Source of the DNA: JAPSGM01 sp036556985
GTDB lineage: Bacteria > Chloroflexota > Limnocylindria > QHBO01
Reading direction: 5' to 3'
Length of the DNA: 9,648 nucleotides
NCBI GenBank assembly: GCA_036556985.1
Contig: DATBIK010000015.1
Coordinates: forward strand, 1 to 9,648
Below, one piece after another: positions 1 through 7,276 of the stretch. The first letter of the stretch is position 1; every line of letters begins with the position of its first letter. Under the pieces are notes generated by a model, which worked only from the letters and a program-made list of their open reading frames with translations, did no database searches and was not told where the DNA came from. A program made the translations under genes and the position numbers.

Positions 1-686
1 GTGATCGCTCGCAGCTTGGCCAGCGTCAGCTCGCCGGCGGCGACCTTCTTGGCCAGGCGACGCCGGGTCCGCTCGTCGCCGATCTTCATCAGCTCGTACG
101 CGTGGCTGATCGTGTCTTTGCGCACGGACACCAGCTCGCGAATCTCGGGCGGCGCATCGGCCAGGCGCATGCGGTTCTCGACGTAGCCCTTGTCCTTGCC
201 GATCTTCTGCGCCAGCTGGCGCACCGAATAGCCGAGGTTCGTCATCTTGCGGAACATCGCCGCCTCCTCGAGCGGGGAGACGTCCTCGCGCTGGAGGTTC
301 TCGATGATCGACACCTCGAGCGCCGTCTGGTCGTCGAACTCCACGACGATGGCGGGGATGCTGTCGCGCTTCGCCAGGCGTGACGCGCGCCAGCGGCGCT
401 CGCCGGCGATGAGCTCGTACTGCGAGCCGACCGGACGGACGAGGATCGGCTGAAGGACGCCGTGCTCGCGGATCGAGTCGGCCAGCTCGGTGAGCGAGTC
501 CTCCTCGTACGAGAGCCGCGGCTGCGCCGGGTTCGGCAGGATCTTGTCGAGCGCCACCTCGCGGATCGTCGCGCGCGTGGCGCGCGACTCGATGAGCGAG
601 ACGATCCCCGGGCCGAGGTCGGCCTGCTGCGCCTCGTCGAAGAGGCGGTGTATGTTCTCCCGGAATGCGGGACGCTTGTTAGCCAA
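1..686 (-). CDS. parB: ParB/Spo0J-family partition protein, C-terminus cut by window edge
   Basis: DNA-binding, CTP-switch partition protein that would load on parS sites and work with the ParA ATPase encoded just upstream. My translation of the minus strand gives 228 residues before the window ends. The CTP-binding/ParB core runs from about residue 43 to 140, with GERRWRA at 95-101 and ENLQRED at 130-135 plus its flanking N, followed by a helix-turn-helix region (about 154-175, including KIGKDKGYVENRMRL). The C-terminal dimerisation domain lies outside the window. The start is TTG at 686-684, overlapping the parA stop by 8 bases; GAGG lies 9 bases upstream, and no start codon lies close upstream in frame. 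The N-terminus (MANKRPAFRENIHRLF) lacks the usual GLGRGL-type ParA-contact box, so this may be a divergent or secondary chromosomal ParB. Family assignment is secure; the precise role is inferred from the pairing. Confidence 0.92.
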   Translation of the reverse strand, partial: MANKRPAFRENIHRLFDEAQQADLGPGIVSLIESRATRATIREVALDKILPNPAQPRLSYEEDSLTELADSIREHGVLQPILVRPVGSQYELIAGERRWRASRLAKRDSIPAIVVEFDDQTALEVSIIENLQREDVSPLEEAAMFRKMTNLGYSVRQLAQKIGKDKGYVENRMRLADAPPEIRELVSVRKDTISHAYELMKIGDERTRRRLAKKVAAGELTLAKLRAI

Positions 687-1446
687 GCTCCACCACCTCT
701 CGCGCCAGCTCGCGGAAGGCGCGCGCGGCCGCGGAGTTCGTTGCGTACTCGGTCACCGGCTTCCCGGTCAACGGCGCCTCCCCCAGCTTCACGGTCTGCT
801 TGATCATGGTGTTGAAGACCCGATGGTCCCCGAGCTCGCGCAGGTTCTCAAGCATCTCGCGGGCGAGGACGGTCCTTCCGTCGAAGAAGGTCGCCAGCAG
901 GCCGAGGATCTCGAGGTCGTGGTTCAGCTTCAGCTTGATGGTGTTGATGACCTTGATGAGCGCGGTGAGCCCCTTGATCGCGTAGTACTGGGTCTGCACC
1001 GGGATGATCACCCGGGAGCTCGCTACCAGCGAGTTGATGGTCAGCAGGCCGAGCGTCGGCGGGCAGTCCAGGATGACGACATCGAACTGGCGCTCGACCC
1101 AGCCGTCGAGCGCGTCGCGCAGGACCATCTCCCGGCCGATCGCGGTGAAGAGCTCGACCTCGGTCGAGGCGAGCTCCAGCGTCGCGGGCGCCACCGACAG
1201 CCCGGGCATCTCGGTCTGGCGCACGACCTCGTCGAGCGGCACACGGTTCTCGGCCAGCACATCGGCCATTGACTGGTGCACGTCGGACAGGGAGATGCCG
1301 AGTCCGACCGTCAGGTTGGCCTGCGGGTCCATGTCGATGCAGAGCACGCGGTAGCCCAGCTCGGCGAGCGCGCCACCCAGGTTGATGGAGGTCGTCGTCT
1401 TCCCGACGCCGCCCTTCTGGTTTGCGATCGAGATCACTTTCGTCAA
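679..1446 (-). CDS. parA: ParA/Soj-family chromosome partitioning ATPase
   Basis: Deviant-Walker ATPase that would bind the nucleoid and drive movement of ParB-parS complexes during chromosome segregation. The 255-residue protein has the deviant Walker A motif KGGVGKTT at 11-18 (signature lysine at 11 plus the P-loop lysine at 16), the A' region IDMDPQANLT at 37-46, and Walker B VILDCPP at 124-130. It is the usual length for a chromosomal Soj-type ParA without the N-terminal HTH of plasmid ParA proteins, so DNA binding should be non-specific. The start is TTG at 1446-1444, preceded by AGGTG (1458-1454) with a 7-base spacer, and the reading frame begins directly with the conserved MTKVISIANQKGG stretch. 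It is first in an operon with parB (8-base overlap) and is divergent from the tRNA-carboxylase unit. A DnaA box lies just upstream of its predicted promoter. Confidence 0.96.
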   Translation of the reverse strand: MTKVISIANQKGGVGKTTTSINLGGALAELGYRVLCIDMDPQANLTVGLGISLSDVHQSMADVLAENRVPLDEVVRQTEMPGLSVAPATLELASTEVELFTAIGREMVLRDALDGWVERQFDVVILDCPPTLGLLTINSLVASSRVIIPVQTQYYAIKGLTALIKVINTIKLKLNHDLEILGLLATFFDGRTVLAREMLENLRELGDHRVFNTMIKQTVKLGEAPLTGKPVTEYATNSAAARAFRELAREVVELG

Positions 1447-1508
1447 CGCAGGTCACCTGTTGTGCGGCTCGGGGAGGAGGGTCGTCGCCGGCAGTCGGCG
1501 GCGCGGCG

Positions 1509-1538
1509 ATGATACCGGCGCACCACTGACGGGGTCAT
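1509..1538 (-). promoter_or_regulatory. Predicted sigma70-type promoter of parAB
   Basis: Reading the minus strand, ATGACC (1538-1533, four of six matches to TTGACA) is followed after 18 bases by TATCAT (1514-1509, five of six matches to TATAAT). Transcription would start near 1502, giving a leader of about 55 bases before the parA TTG. Moderate support by eye only; no other better pair was seen in the 174-base gap. Confidence 0.5.
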
Positions 1539-1543
1539 CCGAG

Positions 1544-1552
1544 TTATCCACA
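1544..1552 (+). promoter_or_regulatory. Perfect DnaA box
   Basis: The nonamer TTATCCACA is an exact match to the bacterial DnaA-box consensus TTATNCACA. It sits 5 bases beyond the -35 of the predicted parA promoter, where DnaA binding could influence parAB transcription. A second, imperfect box follows 61 bases downstream. Only two boxes and no AT-rich unwinding element are visible, so this is not by itself an origin. Confidence 0.6.
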
Positions 1553-1569
1553 ACGTGCCGTGATGTCGA

Positions 1570-1587
1570 CGTCTTTGTGCAAAGACG
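1570..1587. repeat. Perfect 8-bp inverted repeat with 2-base centre, possible operator
   Basis: CGTCTTTG, then TG, then CAAAGACG: eight-base arms with no mismatch. It ends 6 bases before the rightward -10 box TATACT (1594-1599), where a -35 region and spacer would lie, so a bound dimeric regulator could control the tRNA and the carboxylase operon. The arms do not match the classical parS consensus (TGTTTCACGTGAAACA). A Rho-independent terminator is unlikely because the loop would be 2 bases and there is no T-run. Confidence 0.5.
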
Positions 1588-1593
1588 AGCCGA

Positions 1594-1599
1594 TATACT
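1594..1599 (+). promoter_or_regulatory. Candidate -10 box for the tRNA and downstream operon
   Basis: TATACT matches TATAAT at five of six positions and lies 21 bases upstream of the mature tRNA 5' end, placing a start near 1606 and a short 5' leader for RNase P removal. No good -35 hexamer is present at 16-18 bases upstream; that space is filled by the inverted repeat at 1570-1587. This is the only plausible promoter seen before the carboxylase operon. Confidence 0.45.
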
Positions 1600-1604
1600 C
1601 GAAG

Positions 1605-1613
1605 TTGTCCACC
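1605..1613 (+). promoter_or_regulatory. Near-consensus DnaA box (TTGTCCACC)
   Basis: TTGTCCACC differs at the last base from the TTGTCCACA form common in high-GC bacteria. It is in the same orientation as the perfect box at 1544-1552 and covers the expected transcription start of the tRNA. Weak alone; notable mainly because of the pairing within one intergenic gap. Confidence 0.3.
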
Positions 1614-1620
1614 ACCCCTC

Positions 1621-1696
1621 GGGCCCATAGCTCAGTGGTTAGAGCATCCGGCTCATAACCGGCTGGTCGCAGGTTCGATCCCTGCTGGGCCCACCA
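1621..1696 (+). tRNA. tRNA with CAU anticodon, probably tRNA-Ile2 (lysidine type)
   Basis: A full cloverleaf is visible: acceptor arms 1621-1627 and 1686-1692 pair perfectly, D stem GCTC/GAGC, anticodon loop CTCATAA with CAT at 1654-1656, T arm GCAGG-TTCGATC-CCTGC, and CCA encoded at 1694-1696. CAU could mean elongator Met, initiator Met or Ile2. The first base pair is a normal G-C, which argues against an initiator. Base pairs C4-G69 and C5-G68, and the D-arm and variable-loop sequence resembling E. coli tRNA-Ile2, favour Ile2, whose C34 is changed to lysidine by TilS to read AUA. The top anticodon-stem pair (27-43) is a U-C mismatch. Isotype is inference; tRNA identity is certain. The carboxylase operon begins 20 bases after its 3' end. 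Confidence 0.97.
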
Positions 1697-1702
1697 CATG
1701 CT

Positions 1703-1707
1703 GAGGA
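1703..1707 (+). promoter_or_regulatory. Shine-Dalgarno site deciding the pccB start
   Basis: GAGGA lies 8 bases before the TTG at 1716 and only 6 bases after the tRNA CCA. It supports TTG 1716 as the start, because the in-frame ATG at 1698 is upstream of this site and directly abuts the tRNA with no ribosome binding site of its own. Confidence 0.7.
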
Positions 1708-1715
1708 CCTGCCCG

Positions 1716-3266
1716 TTGTCGACCTCGGACAAGCTGGCGCGTCTGGCGGAGATGCGGGCGCAGGCCCTCACCGGCGGCGGCGAGCGGCGCGTCGCCCAGC
1801 AGCACGAGCGCGGCAAGCTGACGGCGCGCGAGCGCCTGGAGCTGCTGCTCGACGACGACAGCTTCGTCGAGCTCGACGAATTCGTGACGCATCGGGCCAG
1901 CGACTTCGGTCTCGACCAGGAGCGCTACCTCGGCGACGGCGTCGTCACCGGCTACGGGTCGGTCGACGGGCGGAAGGTGTTCGTCTACGCGCAGGACTTC
2001 ACCGTCTTCGGTGGCTCTCTTTCCGAGGCGCACGCCGAGAAGATCGTCAAGGTCATGGACCTCGCGGTCGAGAACGGCGCGCCGATCATCGGCCTGTCGG
2101 ACTCCGGTGGTGCGCGCATCCAGGAGGGTGTCGTGTCGCTGGGCGGCTATGCCGACATCTTCCTGCGCAACACCTTGGCATCGGGTGTCGTGCCGCAGCT
2201 GTCGCTGGTCATGGGGCCGTGTGCCGGCGGCGCGGTGTACTCGCCGGCCATCACCGACTTCACGATCATGGTCGACGGGACGAGCTACATGTTCGTCACC
2301 GGGCCGAACGTGGTGAAGGCCGTGACCCACGAGGAGATCGACTTCGAGGGCCTCGGCGGCGCGCGGGTCCATAACGAGACGAGCGGGGTCGCACAGTTCC
2401 TGGCCGATGGCGAGCCACAGGCGCTCGACCTGGCTCGGCGGCTGCTCGGCTACTGGCCCGGCAACAACGTCGACGCGGCCCCGCGGATGGGGGAGTGGTC
2501 CGACCCGGAGGTCTCCGGCGAGGAGCTCGACGAGGTCGTGCCGGATTCGCCGCAGCGGTCGTACGACATGCACCGCGTCATCGGCGGGATCATCGACGGC
2601 GGCTCGTTCACCGAGGTGAGCGCTCACTTCGCGCGGAACATCATCTGCGGCTTCGCGCGCATCGAGGGGCGGCCGGTCGGAATCGTGGCCCAGCAGCCGG
2701 AGGTGCTGGCCGGGGTGCTGGACATCGACTCGTCGGACAAGGCTGCGCGCTTCGTCCGGTTCTGCGACTGCTTCAACATCCCGCTCGTGACGCTGGTGGA
2801 TGTGCCGGGCTTCCTGCCCGGGGTCGACCAGGAGCACCGCGGCATCATCCGCCACGGCGCGAAGCTGCTGTACGCGTACAGCGAGGCGACCGTCCCGAAG
2901 CTGACGGTGATCACCCGAAAGGCGTACGGCGGCGCATACGACGTCATGAGCAGCAAGCACGTGCGCGGCGACCTGAACTTCGCATGGCCCACCGCCGAGA
3001 TCGCGGTGATGGGCGTCGAGGGGGCGGTGAACATCATCTTCCGCGACCGCATCCAGGCGGCCGACGACCCGGAGGCGGAGCGCACGCGCCTGGTGGCCGA
3101 GTACGAGGAACGCTTCGCGAACCCGTACGTCGCCGCCGCGCGCGGCTATGTCGACGCGGTGATCCTGCCGTCCGAGACACGCGCGCGACTGGCGAGCGGG
3201 CTCGCGCTGCTCGAGGGCAAGCGGCAGTCGCTGCCGCCGAAGAAGCACGGCAACATCCCGCTGTAG
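1716..3266 (+). CDS. pccB: Propionyl-CoA carboxylase carboxyltransferase (beta) subunit
   Basis: Moves the carboxyl group from carboxybiotin to propionyl-CoA, making (S)-methylmalonyl-CoA, in the cytoplasmic acyl-CoA carboxylase complex. With the TTG start at 1716 the protein has 516 residues, the usual length for PccB/AccD, and begins MSTSDKLARL like its family. The two crotonase-type carboxyltransferase halves are complete: oxyanion-hole glycines occur in SDSGGARIQEG (about 128-138) and in KAYGGAYDVM (about 402-411), and the C-terminus is the conserved KKHGNIPL. The aspartate in GGAYD (about 409) matches the residue known in Streptomyces PccB to favour propionyl-CoA. Methylmalonyl-CoA decarboxylase alpha subunits are close relatives, but no membrane decarboxylase partners are present, and a biotin carboxylase, mutase and epimerase follow. 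First gene of the operon, placed directly after the tRNA. Confidence 0.94.
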   Translation: MSTSDKLARLAEMRAQALTGGGERRVAQQHERGKLTARERLELLLDDDSFVELDEFVTHRASDFGLDQERYLGDGVVTGYGSVDGRKVFVYAQDFTVFGGSLSEAHAEKIVKVMDLAVENGAPIIGLSDSGGARIQEGVVSLGGYADIFLRNTLASGVVPQLSLVMGPCAGGAVYSPAITDFTIMVDGTSYMFVTGPNVVKAVTHEEIDFEGLGGARVHNETSGVAQFLADGEPQALDLARRLLGYWPGNNVDAAPRMGEWSDPEVSGEELDEVVPDSPQRSYDMHRVIGGIIDGGSFTEVSAHFARNIICGFARIEGRPVGIVAQQPEVLAGVLDIDSSDKAARFVRFCDCFNIPLVTLVDVPGFLPGVDQEHRGIIRHGAKLLYAYSEATVPKLTVITRKAYGGAYDVMSSKHVRGDLNFAWPTAEIAVMGVEGAVNIIFRDRIQAADDPEAERTRLVAEYEERFANPYVAAARGYVDAVILPSETRARLASGLALLEGKRQSLPPKKHGNIPL

Positions 3267-3272
3267 CCGCCG

Positions 3273-4775
3273 GTGTCCGTGCGCAAAGACATCCGCAAGG
3301 TCCTCGTCGCGAACCGCGGCGAGATCGCCATCCGCGTCATGCGCGCCTGCCGCGAGCTGGGCATCCGGAGCGTTGCGGTCTACTCGGAGGCCGATGCCGA
3401 TGCGCCCCACGTCGAGTCCGCGGACGAGGCGCAGCACATCGGTCCCCGTTCGGCGACCGAGTCGTACCTGAGCATCCCCAACCTGCTCGAGGCGGCCCGC
3501 GCCTCGGGGGCCGATGCGGTCCACCCCGGGTACGGGTTCCTCTCCGAGAACGCCGGCTTCGCCGAGGCGGTGGAGGCGGCGGGGCTGACCTGGATCGGCC
3601 CGCCGCCGGCCACCCAGCGCGCGCTGGGCAACAAGCTCGCCGCGCGGCGCGCGGTCGTCGAGGCCGGCGTGCCGGTGGTTCCCGGCCTGATGGTCCCGCT
3701 GCAGGATGGGGACGCGCCGGACCTGTCGCATATCGGGCTGCCGGCGATGCTGAAAGCCGCGGCCGGCGGCGGCGGACGGGGGATGCGCCGCATCGACGCC
3801 GCCGAGGAGCTGCCTGCGGCCCTGGCTGCCGCCCGCCGCGAGGCGCTGTCGGCCTTCGCCGACGGGACCGTCTATGTCGAACGGCTGGTCAGCCCGGCCC
3901 GCCACGTCGAGGTCCAGCTCCTCGGCGACCGGCACGGCAACCTCGCGATTCTCGGCGAGCGGGACTGCAGCGTCCAGCGGCGGCACCAGAAGCTCGTCGA
4001 GGAGTCGCCGTCGCCCGCGGTGACCCCCGCCATCCGCGAGGCGCTGTACGACTCGGCCCGCCGCGTGGCCGGCACCGTGGACTTCCACAACGCGGCCACG
4101 GCCGAGTTCCTCCTGGACGCGGAGGGCAACCACTACTTCCTGGAGATGAACACCCGCCTGCAGGTCGAGCACGGCGTCACCGAGCTGGTCACCGGCCTGG
4201 ACCTCGTCGCCTGGCAGATCCGCATCGCGCAGGGCGAGCGGCTGCCGGCCGAGGTCCTCGAGCCGGCGCTGCGCGGCAACGCGGTCGAGGTGCGGCTCTA
4301 CGCCGAGGACCCCTGGGACGGCTTCCGTCCCCAGGCGGGCCGGGTCACGGCCTGGCGCGCGCCGGCCGGGCCCGGCGTCCGGATCGACGCCGCGGTGCGG
4401 CCCGGGATGGAGCTGGTCCCGGACTACGACCCGCTCCTCGCCAAGCTCATGGTCCACGCCGCCGACCGGCCGGCGATGGTGGCCCGCCTGCGTCGCGCCC
4501 TGGACGAGACGCAGATCGGCGGCGTCCAGACCGACCTGGGCTTCCACCGCTGGCTGGCCGAGCAGCCGTCCTTCGTGAGCGGCGCGTACGACACCGGGCT
4601 CGTCGCCGTTGCCTGGGGGGACGGGCCGCCGCTCTCCGAGGACCTGGCCGCCGCCGCCGCCACCGCTGCCGCCGAGGCCAGGGCCGCGGCACCAGCGCCA
4701 CGACCCACCGCGCCGGCCGCGGCCGGCGCCTCCGCATGGGCGGTAACCGCCCGCAGCGAGGCCCTCCGGCGATGA
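3273..4775 (+). CDS. pccA: Acyl-CoA (propionyl-CoA) carboxylase, biotin carboxylase subunit
   Basis: ATP-grasp enzyme that carboxylates the biotin on the carrier protein using bicarbonate and ATP. The 500-residue protein has the N-terminal KVLVANRGEIAIRVMRA (9-25), HPGYGFLSEN (84-93), the glycine-rich ATP loop GGGGRGM (165-171), RRHQKLVEE (236-244), and the EMNTRLQVEH catalytic segment (291-300) with Mg/ATP glutamates E278 and E291 and catalytic R295 and R341. The core matches free-standing AccC (about 450 residues). Residues from about 450 form an Ala/Pro-rich tail resembling the linker that joins this domain to the biotinyl domain in fused PccA proteins. The usual GDK before the first ATP lysine is GNK here (120-121). 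It starts at GTG 3273, 6 bases after pccB; GTG 3279 is equally possible since neither has a clear ribosome site. It overlaps the carrier gene by 4 bases (ATGA). Confidence 0.93.
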   Translation: MSVRKDIRKVLVANRGEIAIRVMRACRELGIRSVAVYSEADADAPHVESADEAQHIGPRSATESYLSIPNLLEAARASGADAVHPGYGFLSENAGFAEAVEAAGLTWIGPPPATQRALGNKLAARRAVVEAGVPVVPGLMVPLQDGDAPDLSHIGLPAMLKAAAGGGGRGMRRIDAAEELPAALAAARREALSAFADGTVYVERLVSPARHVEVQLLGDRHGNLAILGERDCSVQRRHQKLVEESPSPAVTPAIREALYDSARRVAGTVDFHNAATAEFLLDAEGNHYFLEMNTRLQVEHGVTELVTGLDLVAWQIRIAQGERLPAEVLEPALRGNAVEVRLYAEDPWDGFRPQAGRVTAWRAPAGPGVRIDAAVRPGMELVPDYDPLLAKLMVHAADRPAMVARLRRALDETQIGGVQTDLGFHRWLAEQPSFVSGAYDTGLVAVAWGDGPPLSEDLAAAAATAAAEARAAAPAPRPTAPAAAGASAWAVTARSEALRR

Positions 4776-5236
4776 CCGCCTACCGTGTCGCGGTCGGCGA
4801 GCGAGAGGTGGCCCTCCCCGCCGGCTGGGAGCTGACCTGGCTCGACCGGGAGGCGGGCATCGCCCGCCTGGCCCGGAGCGACGAGGCTCACGTCGTCGTG
4901 GTCGACGGGTCCGGGACGGACTGGCACGTGACCATCGGCGGCCGTCGCATCCCGGTCAGCGTACGTACCCACCGGGAGCAGCTCCTCGCCGAGGCCGAGG
5001 TGGCGGCGCGCCAGCACGGCGGCCCCATCGACGTGCGGGCCAGCCTGCCGGGCCTGGTCGTGGCCCTCGGCGCGGCCGAGGGCGAGGAGGTGGAGGAGGG
5101 ACAGCCTCTGGTCACCATCGAGGCCATGAAGATGCAGAACGAGGTCCGCGCCCCGCACGCCGGCCGCGTGGCGCACGTCGCGGTGGCGGCCGGCCAGACG
5201 GTGGCGACCGGCGCCCTGCTCCTCAGGCTGGAGTAG
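4772..5236 (+). CDS. Biotin carboxyl carrier protein of the propionyl-CoA carboxylase
   Basis: Small carrier whose biotin swings between the biotin carboxylase and carboxyltransferase sites. The 154-residue protein has a C-terminal biotinyl/lipoyl domain (about 85-154) with the biotinylation motif EAMKM at 118-122, the modified lysine being K120, and the conserved preceding proline-glycine SLPGLVV (91-97). Residues 1-70 are beta-strand-like (YRVAVGEREVALPAGW, WHVTIGGRRIPV) and may correspond to the region that docks the biotin carboxylase in fused PccA proteins; that is inference. The ATG overlaps the stop of the biotin carboxylase gene (ATGA, 4772-4775), so translation is likely coupled. This open frame has no stop for a long way upstream, but the part before 4772 is antisense-like shadow of pccB and pccA in another frame. 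Confidence 0.92.
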   Translation: MTAYRVAVGEREVALPAGWELTWLDREAGIARLARSDEAHVVVVDGSGTDWHVTIGGRRIPVSVRTHREQLLAEAEVAARQHGGPIDVRASLPGLVVALGAAEGEEVEEGQPLVTIEAMKMQNEVRAPHAGRVAHVAVAAGQTVATGALLLRLE

Positions 5237-5244
5237 GCCCCCGG

Positions 5245-5250
5245 TACAAT
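5245..5250 (+). promoter_or_regulatory. Possible internal leaderless promoter before the mutase gene
   Basis: TACAAT is a good -10 hexamer and ends 8 bases before the mutase ATG (5259), so transcription could start at or next to the ATG and produce a leaderless mRNA. No clear -35 is seen at 17 bases upstream and no strong Shine-Dalgarno site precedes the ATG. Speculative but specific. Confidence 0.3.
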
Positions 5251-5258
5251 CGCGGGCG

Positions 5259-6853
<1,595 letters not shown>

Positions 6854-6857
<4 letters not shown>

Positions 6858-7276
6858 CCATCGGCGCCATCCATCACGTGGCCGTCGTGGTGCGCTCGAT
6901 CGAGGCCGCCCTGCCGCGTTACGAGACCCTCTTTGGCTGGCGGCCAGAGGCAGCGCCGTTCGAGTTCGGCAGCCAGCGCGTCCGGCTCTGCTTCCTGCGC
7001 ACCGGCCCCGAGCCGGCGGCGCGCATCGAGCTCGTGGAACCGACCGACGAGGAAAGCGGGGTGGCCCGCTTCCTTGCCGCGCGGGGCGAGGGCGTTCACC
7101 ACGTCTGCCTGCTGAGCGACGACCTGCCCGCCGACCTCTCCGCCCTGGCGGCGGCGGAAGCCGAGCTCATCGATCGCGAGCCGCGGCCGGGCGCGCATGG
7201 CGAGGTCGCGTTCGTCCATCCCCGGACGCTGAACGGCGTCCTCTGGGAGCTGCTCCACGCCGAGGAGGACCGATGA
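6854..7276 (+). CDS. mce: Methylmalonyl-CoA epimerase (VOC superfamily)
   Basis: Converts (S)- to (R)-methylmalonyl-CoA, linking the carboxylase to the mutase. The 140-residue protein is the usual length and has the family metal-ligand pattern: IHHVAVVV with His8, Glu59 in RIELVEP, the GEGVHHVCL segment with His82/His83, and Glu132 in GVLWELL. The start is GTG 6854: GGGAG (6841-6845) sits 8 bases upstream and the codon overlaps the mutase stop by 4 bases. The in-frame ATG at 6836 would add 6 residues but lies before this ribosome site. Its place between mutase and the rest of the pathway supports this specific function over other VOC enzymes. It ends in an ATGA overlap with the GNAT gene. Confidence 0.93.

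Noticed and set aside
1449..1459. CAGGT-C-ACCTG inverted repeat as an operator before parA
   Set aside because: Five-base arms only, and it is explained by the parA ribosome site AGGTG; too short to separate from chance.
1570..1587. parS site
   Set aside because: The palindrome does not resemble the conserved parS consensus; no other parS-like 16-mer was seen in the window.
1447..1620. Chromosomal origin (oriC) between parA and the tRNA
   Set aside because: Only two DnaA-box candidates, no AT-rich unwinding region and no dnaA or dnaN next to it.
1698..1715. ATG 1698 as the pccB start
   Set aside because: It abuts the tRNA CCA with no ribosome site; GAGGA at 1703-1707 supports TTG 1716, and the family usually begins at the MSTSDK-like residues.
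1544..1816. 90-codon minus-strand frame containing QGSNLRPAGYEPDALTTEL
   Set aside because: This is the classic false protein made from the antisense of a tRNA gene; it overlaps the tRNA and the start of pccB.
1653..4547. 964-codon open frame on the minus strand opposite the tRNA, pccB and pccA
   Set aside because: It is antisense to strongly recognised carboxylase genes, has an Arg/Asp/His-rich composition typical of reverse frames in GC-rich DNA, and its end is the well-known spurious translation of a tRNA complement (GPAGIEPATSRL).
2495..4771. Long plus-strand open frame joined upstream of the biotin carrier protein
   Set aside because: It is an out-of-frame shadow of pccB and pccA; only the part from 4772 has recognisable protein sequence.
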